Source: Agaricus subrufescens
Lineage: Eukaryota; Basidiomycota; Agaricomycetes; Agaricales; Agaricaceae
DNA length: 64,000 nt
Assembly: GCA_029945375.1 (NCBI GenBank)
Contig: CM057058.1
Coordinates: 1,674,001 to 1,738,000, forward strand
Reading direction: 5' to 3'
In this document: positions 52,390 to 62,818 of the stretch, piece by piece
Layout of the letters: every line of letters starts with the position of its first letter
Numbering within the stretch: position 1 is the first letter of the stretch
Notes under the pieces: generated by a model
Database searches by the model: none
Told to the model about the DNA's origin: nothing
The model's input: the letters and a program-made list of their open reading frames with translations, nothing else
Program-made: the position numbers and the translations under genes

Positions 52390-55300
52390 ACCCTCATCAG
52401 TAGATTCCCGTATCGATACTATTCAAAAACACAACGACTCGAATTCGGCTCGAATCATTTCCGCCAGACGGGACGGCTATCTCCGTCTATATTAATGTTA
52501 AGTGACACGCGTCCTCTCATCAGATCTTTGATGGGGTTGAATTTGGTATTTTGACTCGATGGTTGAAGGTTCCTATCAAATCCGTTGCCCTATCCAATAA
52601 GCTTCGCCCCAACCCAAGATCGAGGGTCCTTCATTCAAACCTTCGATGATTAAACAAGATCTATGGAGACTACCATTTTTTGTGATAGCGTGCACCGCGT
52701 ATATAATTAAACATGGGGTTTTTTAGTGACATATCCTGGGCTACCAGGAATACGAGGAGCTCGCCGCGGGCTTCTTCTCCGCGTTGAGCCCGCGTCCCCG
52801 ATTCGAAGGAGGGGAGTTCATCCTGGGATTCAACCAACTTTGGTATCCGCATTTACCCAAATGCAACAGATCGTTGGCTGTACCAGGGTCCTATGGCTGA
52901 CGTCAACACAGGTACCCTCCCCGGCACTTTTTCTGAGAAAGACTTTTTGAAACGTCAGAAGTTGCAGGAATCTCTCGCATAAGAGTTTCATGTAATCTCC
53001 CACCTTCTCCCCAACAGCCGCTTGTCCTGAAATAGATAAGCACGAATACTGATGATCACAACCAGCCCTACAAATTTTTTTTACAATTGATGCAACGCCC
53101 TACAAGAGCCCCAATACAACGGACTGTTTCTTGGACATCGATCATCAACCATTTCAATAACAATAATGAAGCGGAGGTCTGCGCAGTCCCATCAGTGTTT
53201 CACTCAATAACAAAACAAACCCACTTTCAGGGCAGGGTATCAATGAAAAGGCGATAGACCTGTAACACCGAGAAGCTAGTGTCACAGCGTCTTTAGGGAC
53301 CCAGCCGTAGTGGGAGTTTAGGACAAGACCATTCAACAAATACTGCCTTGGGTGTGGGTATAATCCGCCAACTCGACTTCTTACCCAGTAGAGAACCTGA
53401 ACTAGTTGGTTGCCAGCTTGACGATGATGGATATTTTTACTCCGGCACGGTTGAAATCTCGATTCGACAAACAACAAGGCGGAGGAGCGCGGAAAACAGT
53501 AAATTGAGATACAATAGAGAACTTGTTATGGCGGCTGTGTGCAGTTTACCCGGCGGTGATATCTTGACGTTATAGTAGCATAACATCAACAATTGGGAGT
53601 CACCACCTGTCGCCGGTCTTCCTCTCAAGCCGAATCGATTTCTATATTGAGTAAAAGAAATAACCAGTGTAGCGATAACCGGAAGTATCTACGGAGAGAA
53701 TGGTCGCTTCTTGAACAATGAAATTTTTTTCGAGACTGAGACGGGCTCACCAAAAACCCGCAAAAACTCGTCCTCTACGTAATGCCTCGTGCTGATCTTT
53801 ACAACAGATCCAGGAATAATGATACCATCCGACCTAAACACTGCTGGATTTTTTGCATCATGAAGCCGACAAGAAGAATAGCACTCACGGAGCGTAAGTT
53901 GGCGAGAGAGATCATAAGACGTTCTTACAGGCTGCAGGCTCTCTACACCCCAGAGGAGTGCTTATATCCACCTCGAAGGTAGAAGAGGGATTCTGGAGGA
54001 ATGACTGGCCGGTCGATGACCACGCTGAGCTCGTTGGATCCATACCACAAGAGATAGATGAACTAGAACTGCCAACAAACTTGAAGGTGGAGAGCAAATA
54101 CCTTACTAAATTACCACCTATGGAAAATGGTGGCGGGTGAAGGCCTTGAAGAATGGGGCATGGCTTCCAGCGCCGTGGCAATATCGCCGTGAAGCCACTC
54201 CTACGGTATCTTGCAACCTTGTTCTATGAACGAACCAGAGGAAAAATTGGCACAACGTGTTCCCGTCCCCCAGCATCTGCGGGAATGCGATATTCATCCG
54301 CAATAGTTTTTTTACCATTTGGAGCACTACAGAGGCGCCATAGATCCTGGTTCTGGGAGGTCATTCCTGTCGATTAGTATTTCCAGAATAACAGCGAGAG
54401 ATGACTGACAGGGCGAAAAGCGGGGGTAAAGCATGATGCACCATTAACAGGCATGTCAATGTAATGGTTGTAGACTTGTATTATAGAAACGCCATGCACA
54501 AATCATAACAACCGCGAGGCAGGCGTGTGGACTTTGCTTCTGATGTTAGCCATGCCTTGCTACGGATTGTAGAGCACGCTTACCTGGATTACCACTTCTG
54601 CGGAGCATGTTCTGCATGGTTCTTTCAATCCCTCCCGAAAACGACTGGTTATGATTTTCGCTGTTTTCCTTTCCTGCATCAATTACTAATTAGGTGATTA
54701 CTAAGAGCCGAAGTACAACTTGGCTAGAAACCACCAAGCAAACGGTGCTTGGTCATGAACATTAAATGGTACATAAAAGGATGCAAGCTCACCGCCTTGA
54801 TGGGGTTTGAAAGGAGGACTAAAATGCAGTGAAGGCAGGTGGTACGTAGCAATTGGCAGTGCGTCGACCAAAAATAGAAGGCTCGTCAAAATACAAGTCA
54901 ACACTGCCCGAAAACAAAGACAGCGTTGTATGGGTGCTTTACGGGTGTAAGGTAATGGAACACACTAATATCTCTCGAATAGGGGCACAAACAAGCCACC
55001 GGACAAGAGAACAGGCGAGGGATGCCATGGGGTAGCCTAGTAATCATATCGGCGAGAATTCGGTTTGTTTCCCTGGAGGAGTTCATCGGCGGAAAATAGG
55101 TCAGTGGGCAATTTCTCGGGCAGAAGCGCAGATGTCTAACCGTGTTTTTCGAAGCCCAAACATGCTAGTCAGCGACTGATCATACGGGTTAGAGTTACCA
55201 CCGCAGGCACTAACAGGGAAACGAAATGTGTGAGGTTTTCATTGATGGTAGGGTTTTCAATTTCCGTGTATTCAAAAAACACCCTTCGTGTAGGATTTTT

Positions 55301-56937
55301 CGTGTATAATCACATCTTCGGGATCTATAAGAAGTACGGTGGCACCGTTCCGAAGCTCCACAGGTCTAGAGTATCTGGATCGACACGGGCCGTCTCAAAT
55401 TTCAAGGCTGCATGCATCTCCCTCAAGTTACGGGTAATGTTTCTATTCAACACTAACCATCTCAGAAGTCTCTTGGATAAAGAGTTTAATACCGCCTTCC
55501 ACCTCCTCACAAAGCCACTCACATTTTCGGATCAGGCTCGAGCGAGGCATCGTTTGTAAGTTGAAGACACCTATCAATCATAACGCCCAACTACCGGAAC
55601 TCATCTGTGATGCTTGACAAACAAGATGGCGTCCTCCGAGGGCAACCCCAAACCGACAGAGTGGCTTCTTCGAGGACAACCCCAAGTCCACAGGGTGGCT
55701 ACTTCTACTTCTACTGTCAACCGATTCAATTGTCGTCAAGTGACTGATAAACGTTAAAGTGAGTCACCTGTTGGTGATTTATGCAAAAAAAATGATTATG
55801 ACGATCGAGAAAATTTACAGGAGCAACCAAATGCCATTACATCGGCTAGTCGCTTTCTAATATTGTGCAGGGTGATGCTGAAGACGGTTCCATAGTTGTT
55901 TGGATGCCTTTCTGGCAGATTTCTCTGTTCTCTGGATCTGGATGGCCAGGGTCTGACGTCGGAAACCTAAGGTCCATACGGGGTAGATGCCGTCTACTTC
56001 TCGCCAATGCATGAAGTTCAATCCCTGGGTCCAATACATGAACAGACTTCCACTCCTTCGTAATAAGAAGGTACGAACATACTGGTAAAGTAGAGGGTGC
56101 ACACAAAACATCATATTAATAGAATGGTGTCAGGAGTAACGATGTGCCCTCAAGGGTCTCACTTTGTCGTGAAGGCCGAGCACAATAGGTCCGAAGATGA
56201 AGAGTACGCTTTCCTTTTCTGTCCAAGTAGTCGATACTCAGTTTATACTCGCCTATGCATTGACTATCCGATTAGTAGGGTTGTTATCAGCGAACATTGT
56301 GAACTTGTCGCCTTCACGAAATGCGATCAGCGGCATTGTCCCAACAATCAGTTAATCATCATGCGCTGGACTAATTTGTACGTGATAGTTCGTTCGTTTT
56401 TTGAAGTTCAGTCACAATGTTGAGCAGCTCGAATCAAAGCGTTACAGAAGACGCTGAACTCAAGAGATAACTGTGTTCCGTAATAAACCAAAGACTCATG
56501 AAGTTCATTGAGTGTGCATGATCTAACAGAAACCATCTGCTGGTCGCCCCAACTGCTCCTACTACTCATGCTGGGTTGTAATCTTCCTTCCTCTTATTCT
56601 GGACATGAGCACGACGTAGTCCATCGTTTTTCCGGCCTCTCATCGGTGTGGTACAGGCCAATATAGCTGATCAAATGGTCGAACGTCATTATTCAGGGTG
56701 ATTATAAGTATCAATAAGTAACAGAGGTACGGAAAAGTACGAGGTCGCGAGTTTTTTTTTTTTTGTCTAGATCAACGAGGAGAGGAAAGATTAATCCTGA
56801 GTATAGCTGCAGAGGAAGGACGCACCAGAAAACGGCCACCAGGTGCCAGGAAAGGGACACTCATCCGCATCCAGTACAGTAGACCAAGGCTACCGTGAGA
56901 TCAGTGAGCTACCAGCCCCCCCCTATCTCGAAATCTT
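52390..56937. other. Gene-poor stretch with coding-like scraps and diverged repeats
   Basis: I find no intact gene. A scrap at 52738-52981 reads coding-like in two frames (YEELAAGFFSALSPRPRFEG, then GIRIYPNATDRWLYQGPMAD up to a stop), as if frameshifted. Another at 53960-54140 contains DELELPTNLKVESKYLTKLP, and another on the minus strand at 55330-55520 contains ARVDPDTLDLWSFGTVPPYF. None has a recognisable domain. A block near 52990 recurs in diverged form near 58120, which suggests old duplicated or transposon-derived sequence. Confidence 0.4.
55635..55702 (+). repeat. 34-bp imperfect tandem repeat, two copies
   Basis: Both units have the layout T-CGAGG-CAACCCCAA followed by ACAG-GTGGCT, at 55635-55668 and 55669-55702. 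Confidence 0.8.
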
Positions 56938-57225
56938 CTAACCAAACAGGCACAGGACTTCTACGAGACCTAAGAGTCTGTGTTGGTTAGCCTCCTGCGG
57001 CTCCGGCACTCTGCGTCGTCTCTGAAGGTTCTCGACTGGAGCGGTTGTCGACAACCTTAATCGGTTGGCGACATATTGGGCGTATGGCCTGTGCCCGTTG
57101 TTGGACGCGGCTTGCAGTACAACAACCAGCTCCCGTTGAACGTTTTCCGGCGGGCAAAGCCGGCGGCCCTGAAAGCAATAATGGCCTTTCAAGGAGCCTC
57201 TACATCTCCGACACTTTCTAGGCAT
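56938..57225 (-). CDS. Family member 2: short protein with intact C-X2-C-X6-H-X8-C motif
   Basis: 95 aa. The N-terminus reads KCRRCRGSLKGH followed by GRRLCPPENVQREL, with the same Cys/His spacing as the gene at 60820 (C-X2-C-X6-H-X8-C). The following helix is recognisable but degraded: VVLQAASNNGHRPYAQYVAN stands where LHQLWSEGFHQFAESTAR is found. The protein then becomes Arg/Glu-rich and stops without the central domain or the membrane helix, so it is probably a truncated copy. A TATA-like element lies 137 bp upstream of its ATG. It may be a pseudogene. Confidence 0.55.
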   Translation of the reverse strand: MPRKCRRCRGSLKGHYCFQGRRLCPPENVQRELVVVLQAASNNGHRPYAQYVANRLRLSTTAPVENLQRRRRVPEPQEANQHRLLGLVEVLCLFG

Positions 57226-57361
57226 GCCTGATTGACGAGGCAGTGGAAGTCCGGGCTACGATACTGCATGGTCAGATTGACGAGGGTAAGGATCGGACGA
57301 GACGTACTACACTCGATGACGTGACACTGGGCTAGAGTTATCAAGGTGCCAAAGGCAAGAA

Positions 57362-57368
57362 TTTATAC
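57362..57368 (-). promoter_or_regulatory. TATA-like element upstream of family member 2
   Basis: GTATAAA on the minus strand, flanked by TTCTTGCCTTTGGCACC, matching the block upstream of member 1 with few changes. Confidence 0.5.
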
Positions 57369-59486
57369 ACGCCCGTTGACGCCGGCGCAGGAATATCTGA
57401 AGATTCCACATAGGATCGAGGGACGGACTCGGGATCAGATGCGGCAGCGGGGTTTTCCTTACGTTTCTCGGATACATTAGCTAATTTCATTCTAGAGCAG
57501 CTTTCCCTCGACACTCTCCATCAAATGTCGACGAGGCTTAATCAGGTATCCTGACTTGCCACTTGGCAGGGTGGGATTCCCATAGTAAATCTAATACACT
57601 TTCAGGCTTCTGAAATATCACGCAACAAAAATAGGGCACTAAGGTAATGCGTCACGAAGTATAACGAACCGAGCAACAATATAAGACTTCAGCTCATGGT
57701 CCTGTCAGTATGGATGCGAAAAAGTCAGTGTTGGTTTTGAGTTTGTCTGTGCAGGAGTCTGTCGGTGCCGTATCCATTGGCAGAAAGCTAAGCAGAGAGA
57801 ACAATCTTTTATCGTCGGACACTGGTGGGAAAGGAAAAAGAAGCATAGATGGAACGTGTTTCTTGAGGTACCGTCAGCTAGAGATCCATTCTACCACCGC
57901 GGGCACCAAAAGGAAATAGCTATTTTCGATCGGATACGTATGCTACCAGTACATCTCAGCGAGAGATTCTTAATGAATGGTCATATCGATCAGAAGCACC
58001 ATTTCAGTCGCATGATTAAGTTGGCTGCAAGCTTCGCTCCCTGTGCTTGTTTTCTGGGCAAACGTTTGCGCTCCAACATCAAAAGATTGGGAAACCGCCT
58101 ACTAAATAAGCGATAAATTTAATGTCACCTCCCACTTTCTCACCAACAATCGCGTACATTTCTGGACTGGGCTTGGGCGGGGGACCACTCTTACCCGGCG
58201 CCCGACACCATCCCGCGTCGCGACGGGTCCTCCGCAAAATTTCTACAAATAATATAACATGATGGCGCGAGAATGACCCGAACTATGGGTTGCTTCTTGG
58301 AAGGCTGTCAGTCACCGCATTTACTTATTGATGTAGAATTAGAATAACTGGCCGGCAGTTAGTGGTCTCTATATAGGAAACATAAGACAATTGAGTGATT
58401 TTTATTTACTATACATAGGCGATGATTTGAGATATCTACGCAGCTCGGTCAGTGCTCAGCTCCATTAAACAATAAGACTGTAGTTAATCAGAGGAGTGAA
58501 ATAGAAACCTGAACAATTAGCAAATTCCGAAAGCCGGTGTCACCGCATCCTGAGTCCGAAACTTGAAGTCCCTGGACCGTGACACGAACGTATCGGGGTT
58601 GGGGACTAGGGTGGAATATAGTGACGGCATTGTGGGTGTAATATAATTCTTAGGACAAGTGTCGAACTCTGTTGAGATCTCGGCCATGTCTTCCGATAGC
58701 TAAGCTGGTAATAATGAGCATTTTTGCTACCGCGTGCCGCGTGTATTCGGACACTTTGAACCACTAAAGATGGGGCTAGAGAGTCCGCCGCTACTTCCAT
58801 TAATGGAATTATTAAAACAGAGAACTCAATATCACTTCGTAAACACTAAGTCCGAGGCAAGTAACCACTCTAAGCGAAGAGGATCGCGAAACTTATCTCT
58901 CGATATTGGTCCTATTGGAGCCCGAGGCTGTGGCCGCGGGTCTCGGTGACAGAGATATTTGGTTAGCACCAACGAATGGAACCTGATCTCTAGGAAGCTG
59001 GATAGTGCATTCGAAAAAATTTTGGGGCAAGGCAAACAACGGGGAGAAGCCAACCGGAAATAACTGTAAAGTGGGTTGGAAAAAAAAAAGGCATAGTGAA
59101 GAACAGCGTACATCAGATCGTGATCGCATTGACGGCCGCGTGTATAATCTAGTTTATGGCTCCAGCCTCGTTGAGGCGACCTGTCAACCTGTCACGACAC
59201 GACAAAGGAAATAGGGACTTTCCCCTCGTCTTCCTTTCAAACACTTACAAGAGAAGCCGCTATCGCGGAAAAAGGCGACAAAATGATGATCATTGAAGTC
59301 AGAACACTGACGCCGCTTCCCACTGTAAAAATATCATCAGGAAACGTGGGGGCAGGGTTTTCCACAGCAAAGGCCCAAAGGCCCCAACGGTAGCAACACC
59401 CCAACCGTGACGAAGGCAGTCCCCCCTGCCCCTACACCCTAAGAACGTAGCCCCCTCTGTCGATACGACCTGGCCCCCAAAACCAC

Positions 59487-59866
59487 AGCATGCGCCCGAT
59501 TTTTGGCACTGTCACAGCCAGCAAGAAGGCCGATACTGAAAAAAAGGACCGCGACATGAAGATCAGTGAAGGCGGGACACTGGCGCTGCTTCCCCCCGCC
59601 GCGGCCATTCAAACCTCGCCAGGACGCGCGGACAAGGGTTTCCCACTGGCACAACAACCTGGAGAACCCAACGGGAACAGCCCCCCGCCAGGACACGCGG
59701 ACAAGGGTTCCCCACTGGCACAGCAATCTGGAGAACCCAACGGGGACAGCCTCCTCTTCTCCCATGCTTTACGGACACCGCCCCCCAACCCGTCGCTACC
59801 ACCCGGCACCGAAGACCACACCATACGCCACCGAATTTCTGGCACCGTCACAGCCAGCAAGGAGGG
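59487..59866 (+). repeat. Pair of diverged direct repeats about 335 bp apart
   Basis: The bases around GGCACTGTCACAGCCAGCAA (59503-59522) recur at about 59840 as GGCACCGTCACAGCCAGCAA, with flanking similarity on both sides (CGATTTTT against CGAATTTC; AAGGC against GAGGGC). Confidence 0.8.
59619..59756 (+). repeat. 69-bp tandem repeat, two copies
   Basis: Units at 59619-59687 and 59688-59756 both contain GCGGACAAGGGTT and CTGGAGAACCCAACGGG at the same spacing. In one frame they would encode ADKG-PLAQQ-GEPNG twice. Confidence 0.88.
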
Positions 59867-60819
59867 CACCAAGAAGTCACAGAGCCCAACTCTGAAGTTT
59901 AACGTCTCCCCTCCATGCGCACCTCCCGCCACGACACCAGGCAATTAGCACGCACCTCATCTCGACCACAAGGCAGCCAGGGGAAACCTTTAAAAAAACA
60001 AAGTCAAACCTTTGTTCACCAACCACCAGGCCGCACACACTGGTGCCATTTATTACCACCCAAGACAGGTCCAGCAACTGAGCTCAAAAACGCGAGTAGT
60101 GGCGAAAGGGGGCGAACAAGACAAAGAAGAGGGTCCCAAGTAACGCGCGTTGAACACCAGGCATTTCAATTAATAACAGCAGCGGCAGTCGTGACATAGA
60201 AACACCTTGTATTCTCCGCACTACGCAGCGCTCAACAACAATCGCGAGGCTACCACGCTCTTGTTATTTTGTTCTTGTTGTTCAATATATCAGCTGCGCG
60301 TTACGACGGATTACAATGTATAACGTATCACTTACGTACACCTTCTCCAGGGTAAGTTCTTGACGACCCTTCAACAGCTCTCTCAAAAAGGCAGGAGAAT
60401 TGCTACAATTTCCTCCGCCCCCCAAACCCCAGCCCCCTCTTGCTTTACAAGTTACTCACCAAATTTTCGACTTCAAATGACTGAATTGAACGCAAATCGA
60501 CCAACGAGAAGCAACAAAAAACATAATTTCATTTTTCACCTATACTACTTCGTACTATTCAACCAGTGAGAATCATACAAGAAAACAGGCAAGAGCATAC
60601 TGTGGTTGGTTATACACGTCAACAAGCCAAGACAAAAAAACGAGAGTAAGGGGAAAAAAGAGGGTGACAGTTTTGACGGTGGTAAATGAGAGAGTTCGGG
60701 TGGGTGTCCTGAATACGCAGAGAGAGAGAGAGCGAGGGAGCGCAGAAAACGAATGTGGCCAAAAGTCGGATAAGAAGCGAACGAAACTCGTCGTGGTCGG
60801 TTGAGTCCTAACCCTGGAG

Positions 60820-61722
60820 TTAGAAAACATGATAACAGACCAACACCATTGACGCTAAGAACGTGACGACATTTGAGAGTGCGATACTCTTTATAATGTC
60901 TTGTCTCGCATGTGCCTTAACAGCATCAACATGGTGTGTTAACGCGGGGGGGTTACGACCAATGATGACCAGCGGAAGTTCGTATACCGACGCAGGTTCA
61001 ATAACCACACTGCGGAATCCACCATTGGCGACTTCTTCTTGTACCACAGCGATGTTCAAAGGATGTACGGGGATAGTGACTGTTGATATGTTCGATCTCA
61101 AGGAGCGCAGGATGTTCAAGAACCGAGCTCCGACGCCGCTGCTTTGCTCGCTAGGAACACAGCCACGACTATCAGAGGGAACTGATCCGGTCATGGGCGA
61201 AAGATCCCGCCCGTCCCCAGTCCTATTATCGGTACTCATAGCTCCCCTCCTGTTCCAATACTCGTACGCAGAGCCGGAACAAATAGTCCTATCTTCAGAA
61301 TCCACGAGAAGCGTAGGAGCCTGGCTCCGTCCATCCAAAAAATCTGGCCCATCCGACCGAGCATCTGGCCTAAGACGCTTGACTGTTTCAGGGTCCCACA
61401 TACCCACAGGGGGCAGATGCGCGGCCACCTCTCCCTCTGACCCTCTTTCCTGTAGAGGTCTCCGTTCCACCATCAAAGGTTCCATCGGTCCCTGGGGTGC
61501 GATATCCAATGATTCCCCCAACTTCCTCGCCGTCGACTCAGCAAATTGGTGAAAACCCTCAGACCATAATTGGTGAAGAATTCGTATCATTTCTTCTCGA
61601 GATGGACAGACGCGTCTGCCATCGATGATAGCGTGCCCCCTGGTAGCTCCTTGGCAGGCACGACATGTTCGGGGTTTCCCGTGGGTGGCAAGCAAGGGCG
61701 CCGAAATTCGCTGTAAATCCAT
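60820..61722 (-). CDS. Family member 3: CCHC-motif protein with C-terminal membrane helix
   Basis: An intact single-exon frame of 300 aa. Residues 19-38 hold CRACQGATRGH and GRRVC, a C-X2-C-X6-H-X8-C pattern that could bind one zinc ion. A conserved helix follows (MIRILHQLWSEGFHQFAEST). The middle has VGMWDPETVKRLRPDA and APTLLVDSEDRTI, both with counterparts in member 4. Residues about 205-265 look alpha/beta (NILRSLRSN, VTIPVHPLNIAVVQEEV, PLVIIGRNPPALTHH). The last 20 residues form a membrane helix (VVTFLASMVLVCYHVF), a tail-anchor layout that would leave the motif in the cytosol. I know no family with this architecture. A TATA-like element lies about 225 bp upstream. Confidence 0.72.
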   Translation of the reverse strand: MDLQRISAPLLATHGKPRTCRACQGATRGHAIIDGRRVCPSREEMIRILHQLWSEGFHQFAESTARKLGESLDIAPQGPMEPLMVERRPLQERGSEGEVAAHLPPVGMWDPETVKRLRPDARSDGPDFLDGRSQAPTLLVDSEDRTICSGSAYEYWNRRGAMSTDNRTGDGRDLSPMTGSVPSDSRGCVPSEQSSGVGARFLNILRSLRSNISTVTIPVHPLNIAVVQEEVANGGFRSVVIEPASVYELPLVIIGRNPPALTHHVDAVKAHARQDIIKSIALSNVVTFLASMVLVCYHVF

Positions 61723-62818
61723 TCTTCACCAAAGGTTATTGAGCGAAAAAAACGCGACTTATAGAATGACTCACCCGTTGTTGGTGATATACCTAGACTA
61801 TACAAGTGACTTTACTCACCTAATTGACCTTCGAGATCTGCGCAAGAGATCAATCGCGATTCGATGCATTGGGGGGATTGGGGCTCACCGCTTGGACGGG
61901 ACTGACAAGGGGACCACGAAGGGTTGTGGTATGCAGTAAAGCCGGACTTTATACGTACAGAGCGTTGGCGTGCCTTTTAGAGATAGAAGACGAAGTGTAT
62001 GAATGTGGGACAAGGCCTGAGAACAAAGGCCGCCTTATACTGTGGCCACACCGGTGCCATGTTCAAGAGTCGAACCTAATCCGGATCAGGACAAACCGGT
62101 TGGCAAGGAGATCATGGATATTTTTGTCCCAGCATCAATTCGAAGTTCGCAAGGCCAGGAAGGAGGAGTGGAGCCAAGAAGGCCTCACTAATTGGCGTCC
62201 TTCGAAACAACCAGCGGAATAGCGGAATCGCCACATATGGCATCCCCTGAGCAAACAAATTTCACCACTTGTCACTGCGTAATTGCGAGTTGAGTAAATC
62301 GCTGCCAAGTTGAACAGGCACGCACTTTATCTTGGGAAACCTTCAAGTCCAAAAGAGCCTCAGCAATAACGTTCATCGGCCAAGTGCCTCCTATTCGTAA
62401 TACCTCCACGAGCCGCTAGCTAGGTAATAATGATATTCAGAAAACACCATAGCGGTGGAAGCATGGAAAGCACATACTAGTAGGCAAGGGGTAAAAGAGG
62501 ATTAGGAATGCGACAATAATGCTCGAAAGTTTTGCTAGACATGATGCAACAGAATGAGGTGTTCCAACAACACTGCACGCACAAGAGTGATGAAAAAAAC
62601 AGATAAACAGACGACGATAACAAGGTGAGCGATAACAACCAGAACAGCAAAGATGAGTATCATGAATATTCAACAAACGATAAGCGTGAAAAGAGCAAAA
62701 AAAAATAATAGTGGAATAAAAGAACAAGCAAATCGTTACATGCGCAGTGAGAAAAATGAAAGGGCGTAAGACCATGATCAAAGCTGACAATGGTGGGCGG
62801 TTCGTTTATATGATACAG
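61723..62818. other. Intergenic region between family members 3 and 4
   Basis: Promoter side of member 3 and 3' flank of member 4. A plus-strand open frame at 61824-62222 overlaps the promoter element and has no motif, so it is not called. Confidence 0.5.
61948..61954 (-). promoter_or_regulatory. TATA-like element upstream of family member 3
   Basis: GTATAAA on the minus strand followed by GTCCGGCTTTACTGC; weaker match to the blocks upstream of members 1 and 2. Confidence 0.4.

Larger units (their letters stand above)
57226..60819. other. Gene-poor stretch with tandem repeats
   Basis: No intact gene is supported. The right half (59290-59960) is built of diverged direct repeats. A short plus-strand open frame at 57710-57919 has no known motif. 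Confidence 0.45.

Noticed and set aside
56097..56423. Plus-strand 108-codon open frame
   Set aside because: Unusual composition for this genome, no splice context and no recognisable domain; overlaps nothing that supports it.
59490..59948. Open frame through the 69-bp repeats
   Set aside because: A repeat whose unit is a multiple of three stays open by chance in several frames on both strands; there is no independent support for translation.
61824..62222. Plus-strand 132-codon open frame
   Set aside because: It covers the TATA-like element of family member 3 and has no motif.
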